Of a stretch of DNA of 64,000 bases, positions 9,269 to 18,912 are shown piece after piece. Numbering within the stretch: position 1 is the stretch's first letter; each line of letters starts with the position of its first letter. This stretch comes from Pseudomonas bijieensis (GTDB lineage Bacteria; Pseudomonadota; Gammaproteobacteria; Pseudomonadales; Pseudomonadaceae), in NCBI RefSeq assembly GCF_013347965.1, contig NZ_CP048810.1, positions 4,401,501 to 4,465,500 of the forward strand, in the 5' to 3' direction. Position numbers and translations under genes: made by a program. Below the pieces are notes generated by a model that was not told the origin of the DNA, did not search any database, and saw only the letters and a program-made list of their open reading frames with translations.

Positions 9269-9593
9269 CCGCATGAGCCAGGTTGTCGTGCACAACGGCA
9301 CCGTTTACCTGGCGGGGCAGGTCGGCGACGACATGAGCGCCGGTATCGAGCAGCAGACCCGTGAGACCCTGGCCAACATCGAGCGCTTGCTGGACTTGGC
9401 CGGGACCGACAAGAACCGTCTGTTGTCGGTGACGATCTACCTGAAAGACATCGAGGCGCACTTCGAAGGCATGAACGCCGTCTGGGACAAATGGTTGCCC
9501 AAAGGCGTCGCCCCGGCCCGCGCCACGGTGCAAGCCAAGCTGTGCGAGCCGGAGATTCTGGTGGAGCTGTCCGTCGTGGCTGCGCTGCCGTAA
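9240..9593 (+). CDS. RidA-family enamine/imine deaminase
   Basis: 117 residues of the RidA/YjgF fold. The start at 9240 has an AGGAG Shine-Dalgarno inside the end of dadA. Conserved features include VYLAGQVG near the start, the [11 protein letters not shown] segment and the C-terminal [17 protein letters not shown], with the arginine that holds the substrate carboxylate. RidA proteins hydrolyse reactive 2-imino/enamine acids. Sitting between dadA, which makes imino acids, and the PLP racemase dadX, it probably clears DadA intermediates that would harm PLP enzymes. Confidence 0.9.
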   Translation: MSIQRQLTNDRMSQVVVHNGTVYLAGQVGDDMSAGIEQQTRETLANIERLLDLAGTDKNRLLSVTIYLKDIEAHFEGMNAVWDKWLPKGVAPARATVQAKLCEPEILVELSVVAALP

Positions 9594-9688
9594 TACCGGC
9601 CAAACGATCCCTCTCCCGGCGCTGTTGGTGGTTATGCTGTCAGCCGGCGCCGGTTTTTTATTCAATGACCGCCTAGAAGTCTGCCGCC

Positions 9689-10762
9689 ATGCGTCCAGCC
9701 CGTGCCCTGATCGACCTTCAAGCCCTGCGTCACAATTACCAATTGGCCCGCGAAGTCACCGGGGCCAAGGCCTTGGCGGTGATCAAGGCCGACGCCTACG
9801 GGCACGGTGCGGTGCGTTGCGCCGAGGCGCTGCAGGAAACGGCGGACGGGTTCGCCGTGGCCTGCATCGAAGAAGCCCTGGAACTGCGAGCCGCCGGGAT
9901 CCGTGGGCCGATCCTGCTGCTGGAAGGGTTCTTCGAAGCCGATGAACTGCCGCTGATCATCGAGCACGATTTCTGGTGCGTGGTGCATTCGTTGTGGCAG
10001 CTCGAAGCGATTGAAAAAGCCGCGCTGAGCCAGCCGATCACTGTCTGGCTCAAGCTCGATTCGGGCATGCACCGGGTTGGCCTGCATCCGGCGGACTACC
10101 AGGCCGCCTACCGTCGTCTGCTTGCCAGTGGCAAGGTGGCGAAGATTGTCTTGATGAGCCACTTCGCCCGTGCCGATGAGCTGCACGATTCCAGCAGTAC
10201 CGAGCAACTGGCGATATTCGACAAAGCCCGCCAGGGCCTGGTGGCGCAGATCAGCCTGCGCAACTCACCGGCGGTATTGGGTTGGCCGCAGATCCCCAGC
10301 GACTGGGTGCGCCCGGGCATCATGCTCTACGGTGCCACGCCCTTTGACGAGCCCAATGCCGTCGCCTCGCGCCTGCAACCGGTGATGACCCTGGAGTCGA
10401 AGATCATCAGTGTGCGCGAATTGCCCGCCGGCGAACCGGTGGGCTATGGTGCCCGTTTTGTGACCACGCAACCGACCCGGGTTGGCGTGGTCGCCATGGG
10501 CTATGCCGACGGCTACCCACGCCAGGCCCCCACCGGTACTCCGGTGCTGGTGGAGGGGCAGCGCAGCCAGTTGGTCGGGCGGGTGTCGATGGACATGCTG
10601 GCTGTCGACTTGACCCATATCCCCCAGGCCGGGCTCGGCTCGACTGTGGAGTTGTGGGGCAAGAACATCCTCGCCAGTGACGTCGCCAAGGCCGCCGACA
10701 CGATTCCCTATCAGATTTTCTGCAACCTGCGGCGGGTGCCACGGCTCTATTCCGGGCATTGA
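9689..10762 (+). CDS. dadX: Alanine racemase, catabolic
   Basis: 357 residues of the alanine racemase TIM barrel and C-terminal beta domain. The PLP lysine is K33 in [11 protein letters not shown] and the second catalytic base is the tyrosine of [17 protein letters not shown] is also present. It converts L- to D-alanine, supplying DadA, so that L-alanine can be used as carbon and nitrogen source. The dadA–ridA–dadX order identifies it as the catabolic DadX rather than the biosynthetic Alr. Confidence 0.93.
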   Translation: MRPARALIDLQALRHNYQLAREVTGAKALAVIKADAYGHGAVRCAEALQETADGFAVACIEEALELRAAGIRGPILLLEGFFEADELPLIIEHDFWCVVHSLWQLEAIEKAALSQPITVWLKLDSGMHRVGLHPADYQAAYRRLLASGKVAKIVLMSHFARADELHDSSSTEQLAIFDKARQGLVAQISLRNSPAVLGWPQIPSDWVRPGIMLYGATPFDEPNAVASRLQPVMTLESKIISVRELPAGEPVGYGARFVTTQPTRVGVVAMGYADGYPRQAPTGTPVLVEGQRSQLVGRVSMDMLAVDLTHIPQAGLGSTVELWGKNILASDVAKAADTIPYQIFCNLRRVPRLYSGH

Positions 10763-10890
10763 CGCACGGCGCGCGCTACCGAAAGTCGCTTCACCGCACA
10801 GGATTCGGGTCAAAGTGTTGTAAATACTGAACGCTGTCGCCATGATAACGCTCACTTTCCACACAACCTGATTCCCTGGAGGCTCCAGCA

Positions 10891-11439
10891 TTGGACGTCG
10901 GTGAACGACTGCAAGCCATTCGTAAACTCAAAGGCCTTTCCCAGCGTGAACTCGCCAAGCGCGCGGGCGTCACCAACAGCACTATTTCGATGATCGAGAA
11001 GAACAGCGTCAGCCCCTCGATCAGCTCGCTGCGTAAGGTCCTTGGCGGGATTCCCATGTCCATGGTCGAGTTTTTCTCCGAAGAAATCCTTCAGGAGAAA
11101 CCGACCCAGATCGTCTACAAAGCCAACGAACTGATCGACATCTCCGACGGCGCCGTGACCATGAAGCTGGTGGGCAGGGCACACCCGAGCCGGGCGATTG
11201 CCTTTCTCAACGAAATCTATCCGCCGGGCGCCGACACGGGTGAAGAGATGCTCACCCATGAGGGCGAGGAAACCGGGATCCTGGTAGAAGGGCGGCTGGA
11301 GCTGGTGGTCGGTGTCGAGACCTTCGTACTCGAAGCTGGCGACAGCTACTATTTCGAAAGCACCAAGCCCCACCGTTTCCGTAATCCGTTCGATGTGCCG
11401 GCGCGACTGATCAGCGCAGCCACACCGGCCAATTTCTAG
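10891..11439 (+). CDS. pauR: HTH–cupin regulator, PauR-like polyamine repressor
   Basis: 182 residues: an XRE-type HTH in the first ~60 (LSQRELAKRAGVTNSTISMIE) and a C-terminal cupin (GEETGILVEGRLELVVG, then ESTKPHRFRNP). The start is a TTG at 10891, set by CTGGAGG 8 bp upstream. The same gene order, downstream of dadX and before cytochrome c5, holds PA5301 in P. aeruginosa, which is PauR, the repressor of gamma-glutamylation genes for putrescine and cadaverine. That fits the PuuB and KauB genes in this window. The protein family is clear and the regulon is inferred. Confidence 0.85.
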   Translation: MDVGERLQAIRKLKGLSQRELAKRAGVTNSTISMIEKNSVSPSISSLRKVLGGIPMSMVEFFSEEILQEKPTQIVYKANELIDISDGAVTMKLVGRAHPSRAIAFLNEIYPPGADTGEEMLTHEGEETGILVEGRLELVVGVETFVLEAGDSYYFESTKPHRFRNPFDVPARLISAATPANF

Positions 11440-11609
11440 AAAAAGGGCGCCAGGCCCGCCGGGCAAAGGCACACGGAGAATGTGCCGACATTGCAAACAA
11501 GACCCTTACGACTTTGGGGTTGTTTCAGTGTGACGGGCTTACCGCTATACTTGCGCCCGCCTGCAAACCGTGGCCGCAGGCGTGACTAGCCACCATTGAG
11601 GGTGTACGC

Positions 11610-12035
11610 GTGAACCTAATTATGAAAATGCTGGCTGCACCAGCAACCGTATTGGCCCTATGGGCAGTCAGTGCCCAAGCGGCGACCACCGACGAAATCG
11701 CCAAGCGCCTTGAACCGGTCGGCCAGGTCTGCGTTCAGGGGAAAGAATGCAAGGGCATGGAAGTTGCCACTGCCGCTGGCGGCGCGGGTGGTGCCAAGAA
11801 GCCGGCTGATGTGATTGCGAAACACTGCAACGCTTGCCATGGCACGGGCCTGCTGGGTGCGCCGAAAATCGGTGACAAGGCTGCCTGGAAAGAGCGCGCC
11901 GATCACCAGGGCGGTCTCGACGGCATCCTGGCCAAGGCCATCACCGGCATTAACTCCATGCCGCCAAAAGGCACCTGCGCCGATTGCTCGGATGACGACC
12001 TCAAGGGCGCCATCAAAGAGATGTCTGGCCTGTAA
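11610..12035 (+). CDS. cycB: Cytochrome c5 family protein
   Basis: 141 residues with a Sec signal peptide (cleavage probably after SAQA near residue 25), so it is a periplasmic electron carrier. Haem c attaches at CNACH. The methionine ligand is probably the Met of NSMPPKGTCADC, whose two extra cysteines form the disulphide typical of cytochrome c5. A GTG start at 11610 is shown; the ATG at 11622 is also possible. A strong terminator follows. P. aeruginosa PA5300 (cycB) has the same position. Confidence 0.88.
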   Translation: MNLIMKMLAAPATVLALWAVSAQAATTDEIAKRLEPVGQVCVQGKECKGMEVATAAGGAGGAKKPADVIAKHCNACHGTGLLGAPKIGDKAAWKERADHQGGLDGILAKAITGINSMPPKGTCADCSDDDLKGAIKEMSGL

Positions 12036-12053
12036 TACGCCGACATCCTTCAC

Positions 12054-12081
12054 AAAAAAGCCGCTTACGAGCGGCTTTTTT
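12054..12081 (+). terminator. Rho-independent terminator after cytochrome c5
   Basis: The stem AAGCCGCT/AGCGGCTT with a TACG loop is followed by a T run. The A run on the other side would make it work in both directions. It separates cycB from the acetyl-CoA hydrolase gene. Confidence 0.9.
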
Positions 12082-12171
12082 GCGTCCGCTGTTTTGCCAG
12101 GGCTGTTCATCGCAACCAAGACGCGGCAAGCTCGGTCCAACCCACATTCATGGAATGTCCAGGAGGGTCCG

Positions 12172-14094
12172 ATGGTGCAGTTGTGTTCAATCGAACAGGC
12201 GGTGGATGACGTGCTCGAGCGTTTGCCCGCGCATATTCATCTCGGCATGCCCTTGGGGCTGGGCAAACCCAACCTGTTCGCCAACGCGCTGTACCGGCGC
12301 ATCGCCCAACTGCCCGAGCGACAGCTGACCATCTACACCGCCCTGAGCCTGGGCCGACCAAACCTGGGCGATGGGTTGCAGAAACGCTTCCTCGAACCCT
12401 TTATCGAACGGGTCTTCGGTGATTACCCCGAACTGGATTACCTGGCCGACCTGCACCACGACAGCCTGCCGGCCAATATACGGGTCGAGCAGTTCTTCAT
12501 GCAGCCCGGCAGCCTGTTGCACAGCGCGTCGGCCCAGCAGAACTACGTCAGCAGCAACTACAGCCACGCGGCCCGGGACATCAACGCGGCCGGCTTGAAC
12601 CTGGTGGCGCAGTTGCTGGCGAGCGACCCACAGCACCCGGATCGCCTGAGCCTGAGCTGCAACCCGGACATCACCCTGGATCTGCTGCCGATGATCGCCA
12701 AGCGCCGGGCGGCCGGGGAGACCATCCTCCTGGTCGGCCAGGTACATAACGATTTGCCCTACATGCCGGGCGACGCGGAAGTCGGCATTGACACTTTCGA
12801 CCTGCTGATCGACGAGAAGGACAATCACACATTGTTCTCTACACCGAACATGCCGGTGGGCTTCCAGGATCATCTGATCGGCCTGCACGCCAGTACCCTG
12901 GTGCGCGACGGCGGAACGCTGCAGATCGGCATCGGCTCCATGGGTGATGCATTGACGGCGGCCCTGCTGGCGCGCCAGGCCGATAACGCTGGTTACCAGG
13001 CGTTGCTGGCGGACCTGAACCTTAGCCAGTGGGCGCAACTGATCGAGCGCGAGGGCGGCGTCGAGCCGTTTGCCAAAGGGCTGTACGGTTGCAGCGAAAT
13101 GTTCGTCAACGGTTTGCTGGTACTGGCCGAGGCGGGGATCATCCGGCGCAAGGTCTACCCCGACGAACCGACCCAGGAACGGGCCAACGCCGGGACCCTG
13201 GACGAGGCGGCGCAACCTGACGGCATCTGCATACACGGCGGATTCTTCCTCGGCCCGCAAAGTTTTTACGACCGTCTGCGCGAGTTGCCGCAAAGCCGTC
13301 GTCTCGAATTCAACATGACCCGCATCAGTTACATCAACGAGTTGTATGGCCAGGAGCAACTCAAGCGCCTGCAGCGCCTCGATGCCCGTTTCATCAACAC
13401 GGTCTTCACCATGACCCTGCTGGGGGCCGGGGTGGCCGATCAGTTGGAAGATGGGCGGGTGCTCAGCGGCGTGGGCGGGCAGTACAACTTCGTCGCCCAG
13501 GGTCATGCGCTGGAGGGCGGGCGTTCGATCCTGCTCCTTCGCAGTTGGCGTGAGGCCGGAGGCGAGATCAGCTCGAACATCGTCTGGGAGTACGGCCATT
13601 GCACGATTCCCCGGCACCTGCGCGACATTGTGGTGACCGAGTACGGCATTGCCGACCTGCGGGGCAAGACCGATGCCGCGGTGATCGAGGCGCTACTGAA
13701 CATCAGCGATTCACGTTTCCAGCCGGGATTGATCGAACAGGCGCAAAAAGCCGGCAAGTTGCCGAAGGATTTCCGTCTCGACCCACGATTCGCGGACAAC
13801 ACCTCGGAACGTTTACAGGCCATCCAGGCGCGGCACTCGAATCTATTCCCGGAGTACCCGCTCGGGTGTGATTTCGACGCCATAGAGCGGGACCTGTTGC
13901 GGGCGCTGAACTGGCTCAAGAGCAAATTCAAGCTCACCGAGATCCTGGAGTTGGGCAAGGCGGCGCTGGATGCGCCGCAGCCCTGGGAGTTTGCCGGGCA
14001 TCTGGAGCGGATGCAGCTGACCAATCCCGAAGGACTGAAGGAGGAGTTGTTCCAGCGGTTGTTGCTTGCCGGGCTCAAGGCCACCGCGCCTTAA
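12172..14094 (+). CDS. Acetyl-CoA hydrolase/transferase family protein
   Basis: 640 residues. The start at 12172 has AGGAGG 6–7 bp upstream; the frame runs open further back through the cytochrome gene but that part is noise. Landmarks include GIGSMGDALTAALLARQ and the C-terminal acetyl-CoA hydrolase block with GVGGQYNFVAQGHALEGGRS and EYGIADLRGKTD. The family hydrolyses acyl-CoA or moves CoA between carboxylates such as acetate and succinate. The chain is longer than the usual ~500 residues, with extra length at the C-terminus. Which acyl group it uses is unknown. Confidence 0.82.
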   Translation: MVQLCSIEQAVDDVLERLPAHIHLGMPLGLGKPNLFANALYRRIAQLPERQLTIYTALSLGRPNLGDGLQKRFLEPFIERVFGDYPELDYLADLHHDSLPANIRVEQFFMQPGSLLHSASAQQNYVSSNYSHAARDINAAGLNLVAQLLASDPQHPDRLSLSCNPDITLDLLPMIAKRRAAGETILLVGQVHNDLPYMPGDAEVGIDTFDLLIDEKDNHTLFSTPNMPVGFQDHLIGLHASTLVRDGGTLQIGIGSMGDALTAALLARQADNAGYQALLADLNLSQWAQLIEREGGVEPFAKGLYGCSEMFVNGLLVLAEAGIIRRKVYPDEPTQERANAGTLDEAAQPDGICIHGGFFLGPQSFYDRLRELPQSRRLEFNMTRISYINELYGQEQLKRLQRLDARFINTVFTMTLLGAGVADQLEDGRVLSGVGGQYNFVAQGHALEGGRSILLLRSWREAGGEISSNIVWEYGHCTIPRHLRDIVVTEYGIADLRGKTDAAVIEALLNISDSRFQPGLIEQAQKAGKLPKDFRLDPRFADNTSERLQAIQARHSNLFPEYPLGCDFDAIERDLLRALNWLKSKFKLTEILELGKAALDAPQPWEFAGHLERMQLTNPEGLKEELFQRLLLAGLKATAP

Positions 14095-14110
14095 CGGTGC
14101 GCACATTCCA

Positions 14111-14203
14111 CTGTGGGAGCGAGCGAGCCTGCTCGCGATAGCGGTCTGTCGGGCACATTGATGTGACAGACAAATCGCTATCGCGAGCAGGCTCGCTCCC
14201 ACA
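14111..14203. repeat. REP doublet (inverted pair)
   Basis: Inverted REP pair in the convergent gap between the acetyl-CoA hydrolase gene and xpt. The left arm contains a 4-bp tandem duplication (GAGCGAGCGAGCC), so the arms are not of equal length. Confidence 0.85.
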
Positions 14204-14206
14204 AGG

Positions 14207-14851
<645 letters not shown>

Positions 14852-16861
14852 CTAGCGCTTTAACATCGCGCGTATATCCGCCAGGGCGCTGTTGCCGCGC
14901 ACGACTTTGACTTCCGTCGGCGTGTCGTCGTTGCCTTCCCAGGCCAGGTCGTCCGGCGGCAGCTCATCGAGAAAACGGCTGGGGGCGCAGTCGATCACTT
15001 CACCATATTGCTTGCGCTTGGCGGCGAACGTGAAGGCCAGTGTCTGACGGGCCCGGGTAATCCCGACGTAGGCCAGGCGCCGTTCTTCTTCGATGGTATC
15101 GGCCTCGATGCTGGAGCGGTGTGGCAGGATCTCCTCTTCCATGCCCATGATGAACACATAGGGGAACTCCAGGCCCTTGGAGGCGTGCAGCGTCATCATT
15201 TGCACGCCTTCGGCGCCGTCTTCCTCTTCCTGCTGGCGCTCGAGCATGTCCCGCAGTACGAGTTTGCCGATGGCGTCCTCGACCGTCATGTCGCCGTCTT
15301 CGTCTTTTTCCAGGGTGTTCTTCAACGCCTCGATCAGGAACCAGACGTTGCCCATGCGGTAATCGGCAGCCTTGTCGCTGGAGCTGTTGGTGCGCAGCCA
15401 GTTCTCGTAGTCGATGTCCATCACCATGCTGCGCAGTGCCGAGATCGGATCTTCCCCGGCGCACTGCTCGCGGACCTTGTCCATGAAGCGCTTGAAGCGC
15501 GCCAGGCGATCGGTGAAGCGGCTGTCCAGATGCTCGCCCAGGCCGATTTCGTCGGTGGCGGCGTACATCGAGATCTTGCGCTCGGTGGCGTAGTTACCGA
15601 GCTTTTCCAGGGTGGTCGAACCGATTTCCCGGCGCGGCACGTTGATCACCCGCAGGAAGGCGTTGTCGTCGTCCGGGTTCACGATCAGGCGGAAGTAGGC
15701 CATCAGGTCCTTCACTTCCTGGCGTCCGAAAAAGCTGTTGCCCCCCGACAGGCGATAAGGGATCTGGTGATGCTGCAGCTTCAGCTCGATCAGCTTGGCC
15801 TGGTAGTTGCCGCGATACAGGATCGCAAAATCGCTGTACGGCCGGTCGGTGCGCAGGTGCAGGCTGAGGATTTCCATGGCCACGCGCTCGGCTTCGGCGT
15901 CTTCGTTGCGGCAACGGATCACGCGGATCTCGTCACCGTGGCCCATTTCGCTCCACAGTTGCTTTTCGAACTCGTGGGGGTTGTTGGAAATCAGCACGTT
16001 GGCACAGCGCAGGATGCGGCTGGTGGAGCGGTAGTTCTGCTCCAGCATCACCACTTTGAGCGATGGATAGTCTTCCTTGAGCAGCATCAGGTTTTCCGGC
16101 CGCGCGCCGCGCCAGGCATAGATCGACTGGTCGTCGTCGCCTACCACGGTGAACTGGTTGCGTTTGCCGATCAGTAGCTTCACCAGCAGGTACTGGCTGG
16201 CGTTGGTGTCCTGGTATTCGTCCACCAGCAGGTAGCGGACCTTGTTCTGCCATTTTTCGAGGATGTCGGCGTGGTCCTGGAACAGCTTGACCGGCAACAG
16301 GATCAGGTCGTCGAAATCCACCGCGTTGAACGCCTTGAGCGTGCGCTGGTAGTGGGTGTAGACGATGGCGGCGGTCTGCTCCTTGGGGTTGCGGGCGTTT
16401 TCCAAGGCTTCTGGCGGCAGGATCAGGTCGTTTTTCCAGGCGCCGATCATGTTCTTGATCTCGTCCACGCCGTCGTCGCCCGAGTATTCCTTCTGCATGA
16501 TGTCGGTCATCAGGGCCTTGACATCGGTCTCGTCGAAAATCGAGAAGCCCGGTTTGTAGCCCAGTCGCGCGTGTTCCTTGCGGATGATGTTCAGGCCCAG
16601 GTTGTGGAAGGTACAAACCGTCAAGCCACGGCCCTCACCGGCGCGCAGCAGGCCGCCGACCCGCTCCTTCATTTCCCGGGCGGCCTTGTTGGTGAAGGTC
16701 ATGGCGACGATGTACTGGGCGCGGATGCCACAATTCTGGATCAGGTGCGCGATCTTGCGGGTGATTACGCTGGTCTTGCCGGAGCCTGCGCCGGCGAGCA
16801 CCAAAAGAGGGCCGCCGACATAGTTCACGGCTTCTTGCTGCCGGGGATTGAGTCGGGACAT
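14852..16861 (-). CDS. rep: ATP-dependent DNA helicase Rep
   Basis: 669 residues, the usual Rep length. All superfamily 1A helicase motifs are seen: Walker A LAGAGSGKTS near residue 22, motif II LLVDEYQDTN, motif III GDDDQSIYAWRGA, motif IV EQNYRST, and motif V MTLHASKGLEFPYVF. Rep is a 3'–5' helicase that clears proteins ahead of the replication fork. The long C-terminus and ENLMLL following motif III fit Rep rather than UvrD. P. aeruginosa has rep at the same place (PA5296). Confidence 0.93.
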   Translation of the reverse strand: MSRLNPRQQEAVNYVGGPLLVLAGAGSGKTSVITRKIAHLIQNCGIRAQYIVAMTFTNKAAREMKERVGGLLRAGEGRGLTVCTFHNLGLNIIRKEHARLGYKPGFSIFDETDVKALMTDIMQKEYSGDDGVDEIKNMIGAWKNDLILPPEALENARNPKEQTAAIVYTHYQRTLKAFNAVDFDDLILLPVKLFQDHADILEKWQNKVRYLLVDEYQDTNASQYLLVKLLIGKRNQFTVVGDDDQSIYAWRGARPENLMLLKEDYPSLKVVMLEQNYRSTSRILRCANVLISNNPHEFEKQLWSEMGHGDEIRVIRCRNEDAEAERVAMEILSLHLRTDRPYSDFAILYRGNYQAKLIELKLQHHQIPYRLSGGNSFFGRQEVKDLMAYFRLIVNPDDDNAFLRVINVPRREIGSTTLEKLGNYATERKISMYAATDEIGLGEHLDSRFTDRLARFKRFMDKVREQCAGEDPISALRSMVMDIDYENWLRTNSSSDKAADYRMGNVWFLIEALKNTLEKDEDGDMTVEDAIGKLVLRDMLERQQEEEDGAEGVQMMTLHASKGLEFPYVFIMGMEEEILPHRSSIEADTIEEERRLAYVGITRARQTLAFTFAAKRKQYGEVIDCAPSRFLDELPPDDLAWEGNDDTPTEVKVVRGNSALADIRAMLKR

Positions 16862-17133
16862 GACAGAGTCAGGGATTCGTTTGCGAAATGGGCCGGCATT
16901 TTAACAGGCTCAGAGAATTGTGCTGCTCTGTCCGACTTGTGACGCACACCGCATTGTCATTTGCCGCTTCTGCTACTTTCACGCAGGATGTGGGGCCAAT
17001 TGCGTCCAGCACAGGATTTCGAGTGGAAAAAACCACCGGAAGCGCGTGTTTGAGAACCATTGGCATTGGTCATTGCCCATCGGCGCGTCATAATGCCCGG
17101 CGCCTACCACCTTGCAGAGTCTAGGGAGTCAGC

Positions 17134-18804
17134 TTGTCAACGCCTGTCGAACCCTTGCGTTTGCTGTTATTGGCCCAAGAGCCTGCGTGGTCAGCAATAT
17201 TGCGCGAGTGCCTGGCGCCCATGGGGCCCTCGGTCGTGTTGATCAGCGCCCCGAGCTGGGAGTCAGTCAGCAGCCTGTTCGAAGATAACCGCAACGCGGT
17301 ACTGCTGACCGTTGCGGCGTTACAACCGGCGCCGGGCCGTTGCAGCCTGCCCACTATCCTGTTGCTTGAGCACGAACCGGCGCTGGCCCCCGACGGCGTC
17401 AGCGACTGGTTGGTGCGTGATGCCCTCGACACCGCGACCCTGCGTCGTTGCCTGCGCCATGTGCGCGAACGTGGCGTGCTGGAAAACACCTTGCAGCGCC
17501 TTGCCGAACAGGACCCGTTGACGGGCATTGCCAATCGCCAGGGTTTCCAGACGCTGCTGGCGGCACGTCTGGCGGAAAACGATGGCCGGGGCCTGGCCCT
17601 CGGTCACCTGGACCTGGACAACTTCCGTCACGCCAACGACGCCCTTGGCCATCAGGCCGGTGATCGCTTGATCCTGCAAGTGGTGTCGCGACTCAAGAGC
17701 TCGCTCGAGGCCGGCGATCAATTGGCGCGCTTGGGCAGCGATGAATTCGCCCTGCTGATCGACACCCGCCGCGCGCCACAACGGGCCGAGTGGATGGCCG
17801 AGCGCATTACCGAAGCCTTGGCCGAGCCCTATTGGGTGGACGGTGAAAGCCTGCTGATCGGTTGCAGCCTGGGCGTTGCCCACGCTCGTGCCCAGGCCGG
17901 CGCCGATCCGCTGATGTGGCACGCCCACATCGCCATGCAGCAGGCCAAGAGCACCCAGGGCTGCACCTTTCATATCTTCAACGAGCGCATCAACCGCAAC
18001 GCCCGCAGCCTCGCCGACCTGGAAAGCGAACTGCGCCGGGCACTGCGCCGTGACGAGTTGGAGCTGCATTACCAGCCACGGCTGAACCTCGATGGCGGCC
18101 ACATTGTCGGCCTCGAAGCGTTGGTGCGCTGGCGTCATGGCGAACGCGGATTGTTGCCACCGAGTGAGTTCGTGCCGCTGGCCGAACAGAGCGGCCTGAT
18201 CGTGCCACTGGGCTACTGGGTGATTTCCCGGGCGCTGCGGGACATGCAGGCCCTGCGCGAGCGGGGGCTGGCGCCGTTGCACATGGCGGTCAACCTGTCG
18301 TTCCGGCAGTTCCAGGACAGCCAGTTGCTGCCGACCCTGAGCCGACTGATTGCCGAACGGGGGGTCGAGGCGCAATGGCTGGAATTCGAACTCACCGAAA
18401 CCGCCGTCATGCGCCGCAGCGAGCTAGTCAAGCAGACCATGGATGCCCTGGGTCGCCTGGGGGTGCGCTTCTCCCTGGACGACTTCGGCACCGGGTTCTC
18501 CTCGTTCGTGCACCTCAACAGCCTGCCCATCGCCTTGCTCAAGATCGACAAGAGCTTCGTCGGCGGCATGGAGCAGCGCGAAGAGAATCGCAAGCTGGTG
18601 CACGCCATGATCAACCTGGCCCACAACCTCAACCTGGAGGTGGTGGCTGAAGGTGTGGAAACCCGGGAGCAACTGGACCTGCTGCGCGGCTTTGGTTGCG
18701 ACCAGGTACAGGGCTTTTTGATCAGCAAGCCGTTGCCGCTGCCTGAATTGGTTGAATACCTGACATTCGATGGCAATCAGCAGTCCACACTGGAAATGAG
18801 CTAA
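17134..18804 (+). CDS. GGDEF–EAL protein, probable c-di-GMP phosphodiesterase (ProE-like)
   Basis: 556 residues. An N-terminal receiver-like region (1–~110) lacks a clear phospho-acceptor. The GGDEF domain follows, with its signature changed to GSDEF at 201–205. The EAL domain starts near 300 and looks active: EAL at 328–330, NLSFRQF, ELTETAVM, DDFGTGFSS, KIDKSFV and AEGVETREQ. The likely role is c-di-GMP breakdown, the GGDEF part perhaps sensing GTP. P. aeruginosa ProE (PA5295), a strong phosphodiesterase, occupies this position. The start is a TTG with AGGGAG 5 bp upstream. Confidence 0.88.
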   Translation: MSTPVEPLRLLLLAQEPAWSAILRECLAPMGPSVVLISAPSWESVSSLFEDNRNAVLLTVAALQPAPGRCSLPTILLLEHEPALAPDGVSDWLVRDALDTATLRRCLRHVRERGVLENTLQRLAEQDPLTGIANRQGFQTLLAARLAENDGRGLALGHLDLDNFRHANDALGHQAGDRLILQVVSRLKSSLEAGDQLARLGSDEFALLIDTRRAPQRAEWMAERITEALAEPYWVDGESLLIGCSLGVAHARAQAGADPLMWHAHIAMQQAKSTQGCTFHIFNERINRNARSLADLESELRRALRRDELELHYQPRLNLDGGHIVGLEALVRWRHGERGLLPPSEFVPLAEQSGLIVPLGYWVISRALRDMQALRERGLAPLHMAVNLSFRQFQDSQLLPTLSRLIAERGVEAQWLEFELTETAVMRRSELVKQTMDALGRLGVRFSLDDFGTGFSSFVHLNSLPIALLKIDKSFVGGMEQREENRKLVHAMINLAHNLNLEVVAEGVETREQLDLLRGFGCDQVQGFLISKPLPLPELVEYLTFDGNQQSTLEMS

Positions 18805-18813
18805 TACAAATTC

Positions 18814-18904
18814 CTGTGGGAGCGAGCCTGCTCGCGATAGCGGTAGACCAGTCGGCAGCTATATTGACTGACACATCGCCATCGCGAGCAGGCTCGCTCC
18901 CACA
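18814..18904. repeat. REP doublet (inverted pair)
   Basis: Inverted pair of the GAGCGAGCCTGCTCGCGAT unit filling the convergent gap between the GGDEF–EAL gene and the MATE gene. Confidence 0.85.
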
Positions 18905-18912
18905 AGGGATGC

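Noticed and set aside
7934..9301. 455-codon open frame opposite dadA
   Set aside because: dadA is certain; long antisense frames are common in GC-rich DNA.
9610..9665. Terminator after ridA
   Set aside because: The GCCGGCGCCGG before the T run is mostly self-palindromic with no proper loop, and dadX downstream is expected to be cotranscribed.
16862..17133. Possible small gene between rep and the GGDEF–EAL gene
   Set aside because: Frames of 60–78 codons exist but none has a ribosome site or protein-like composition.
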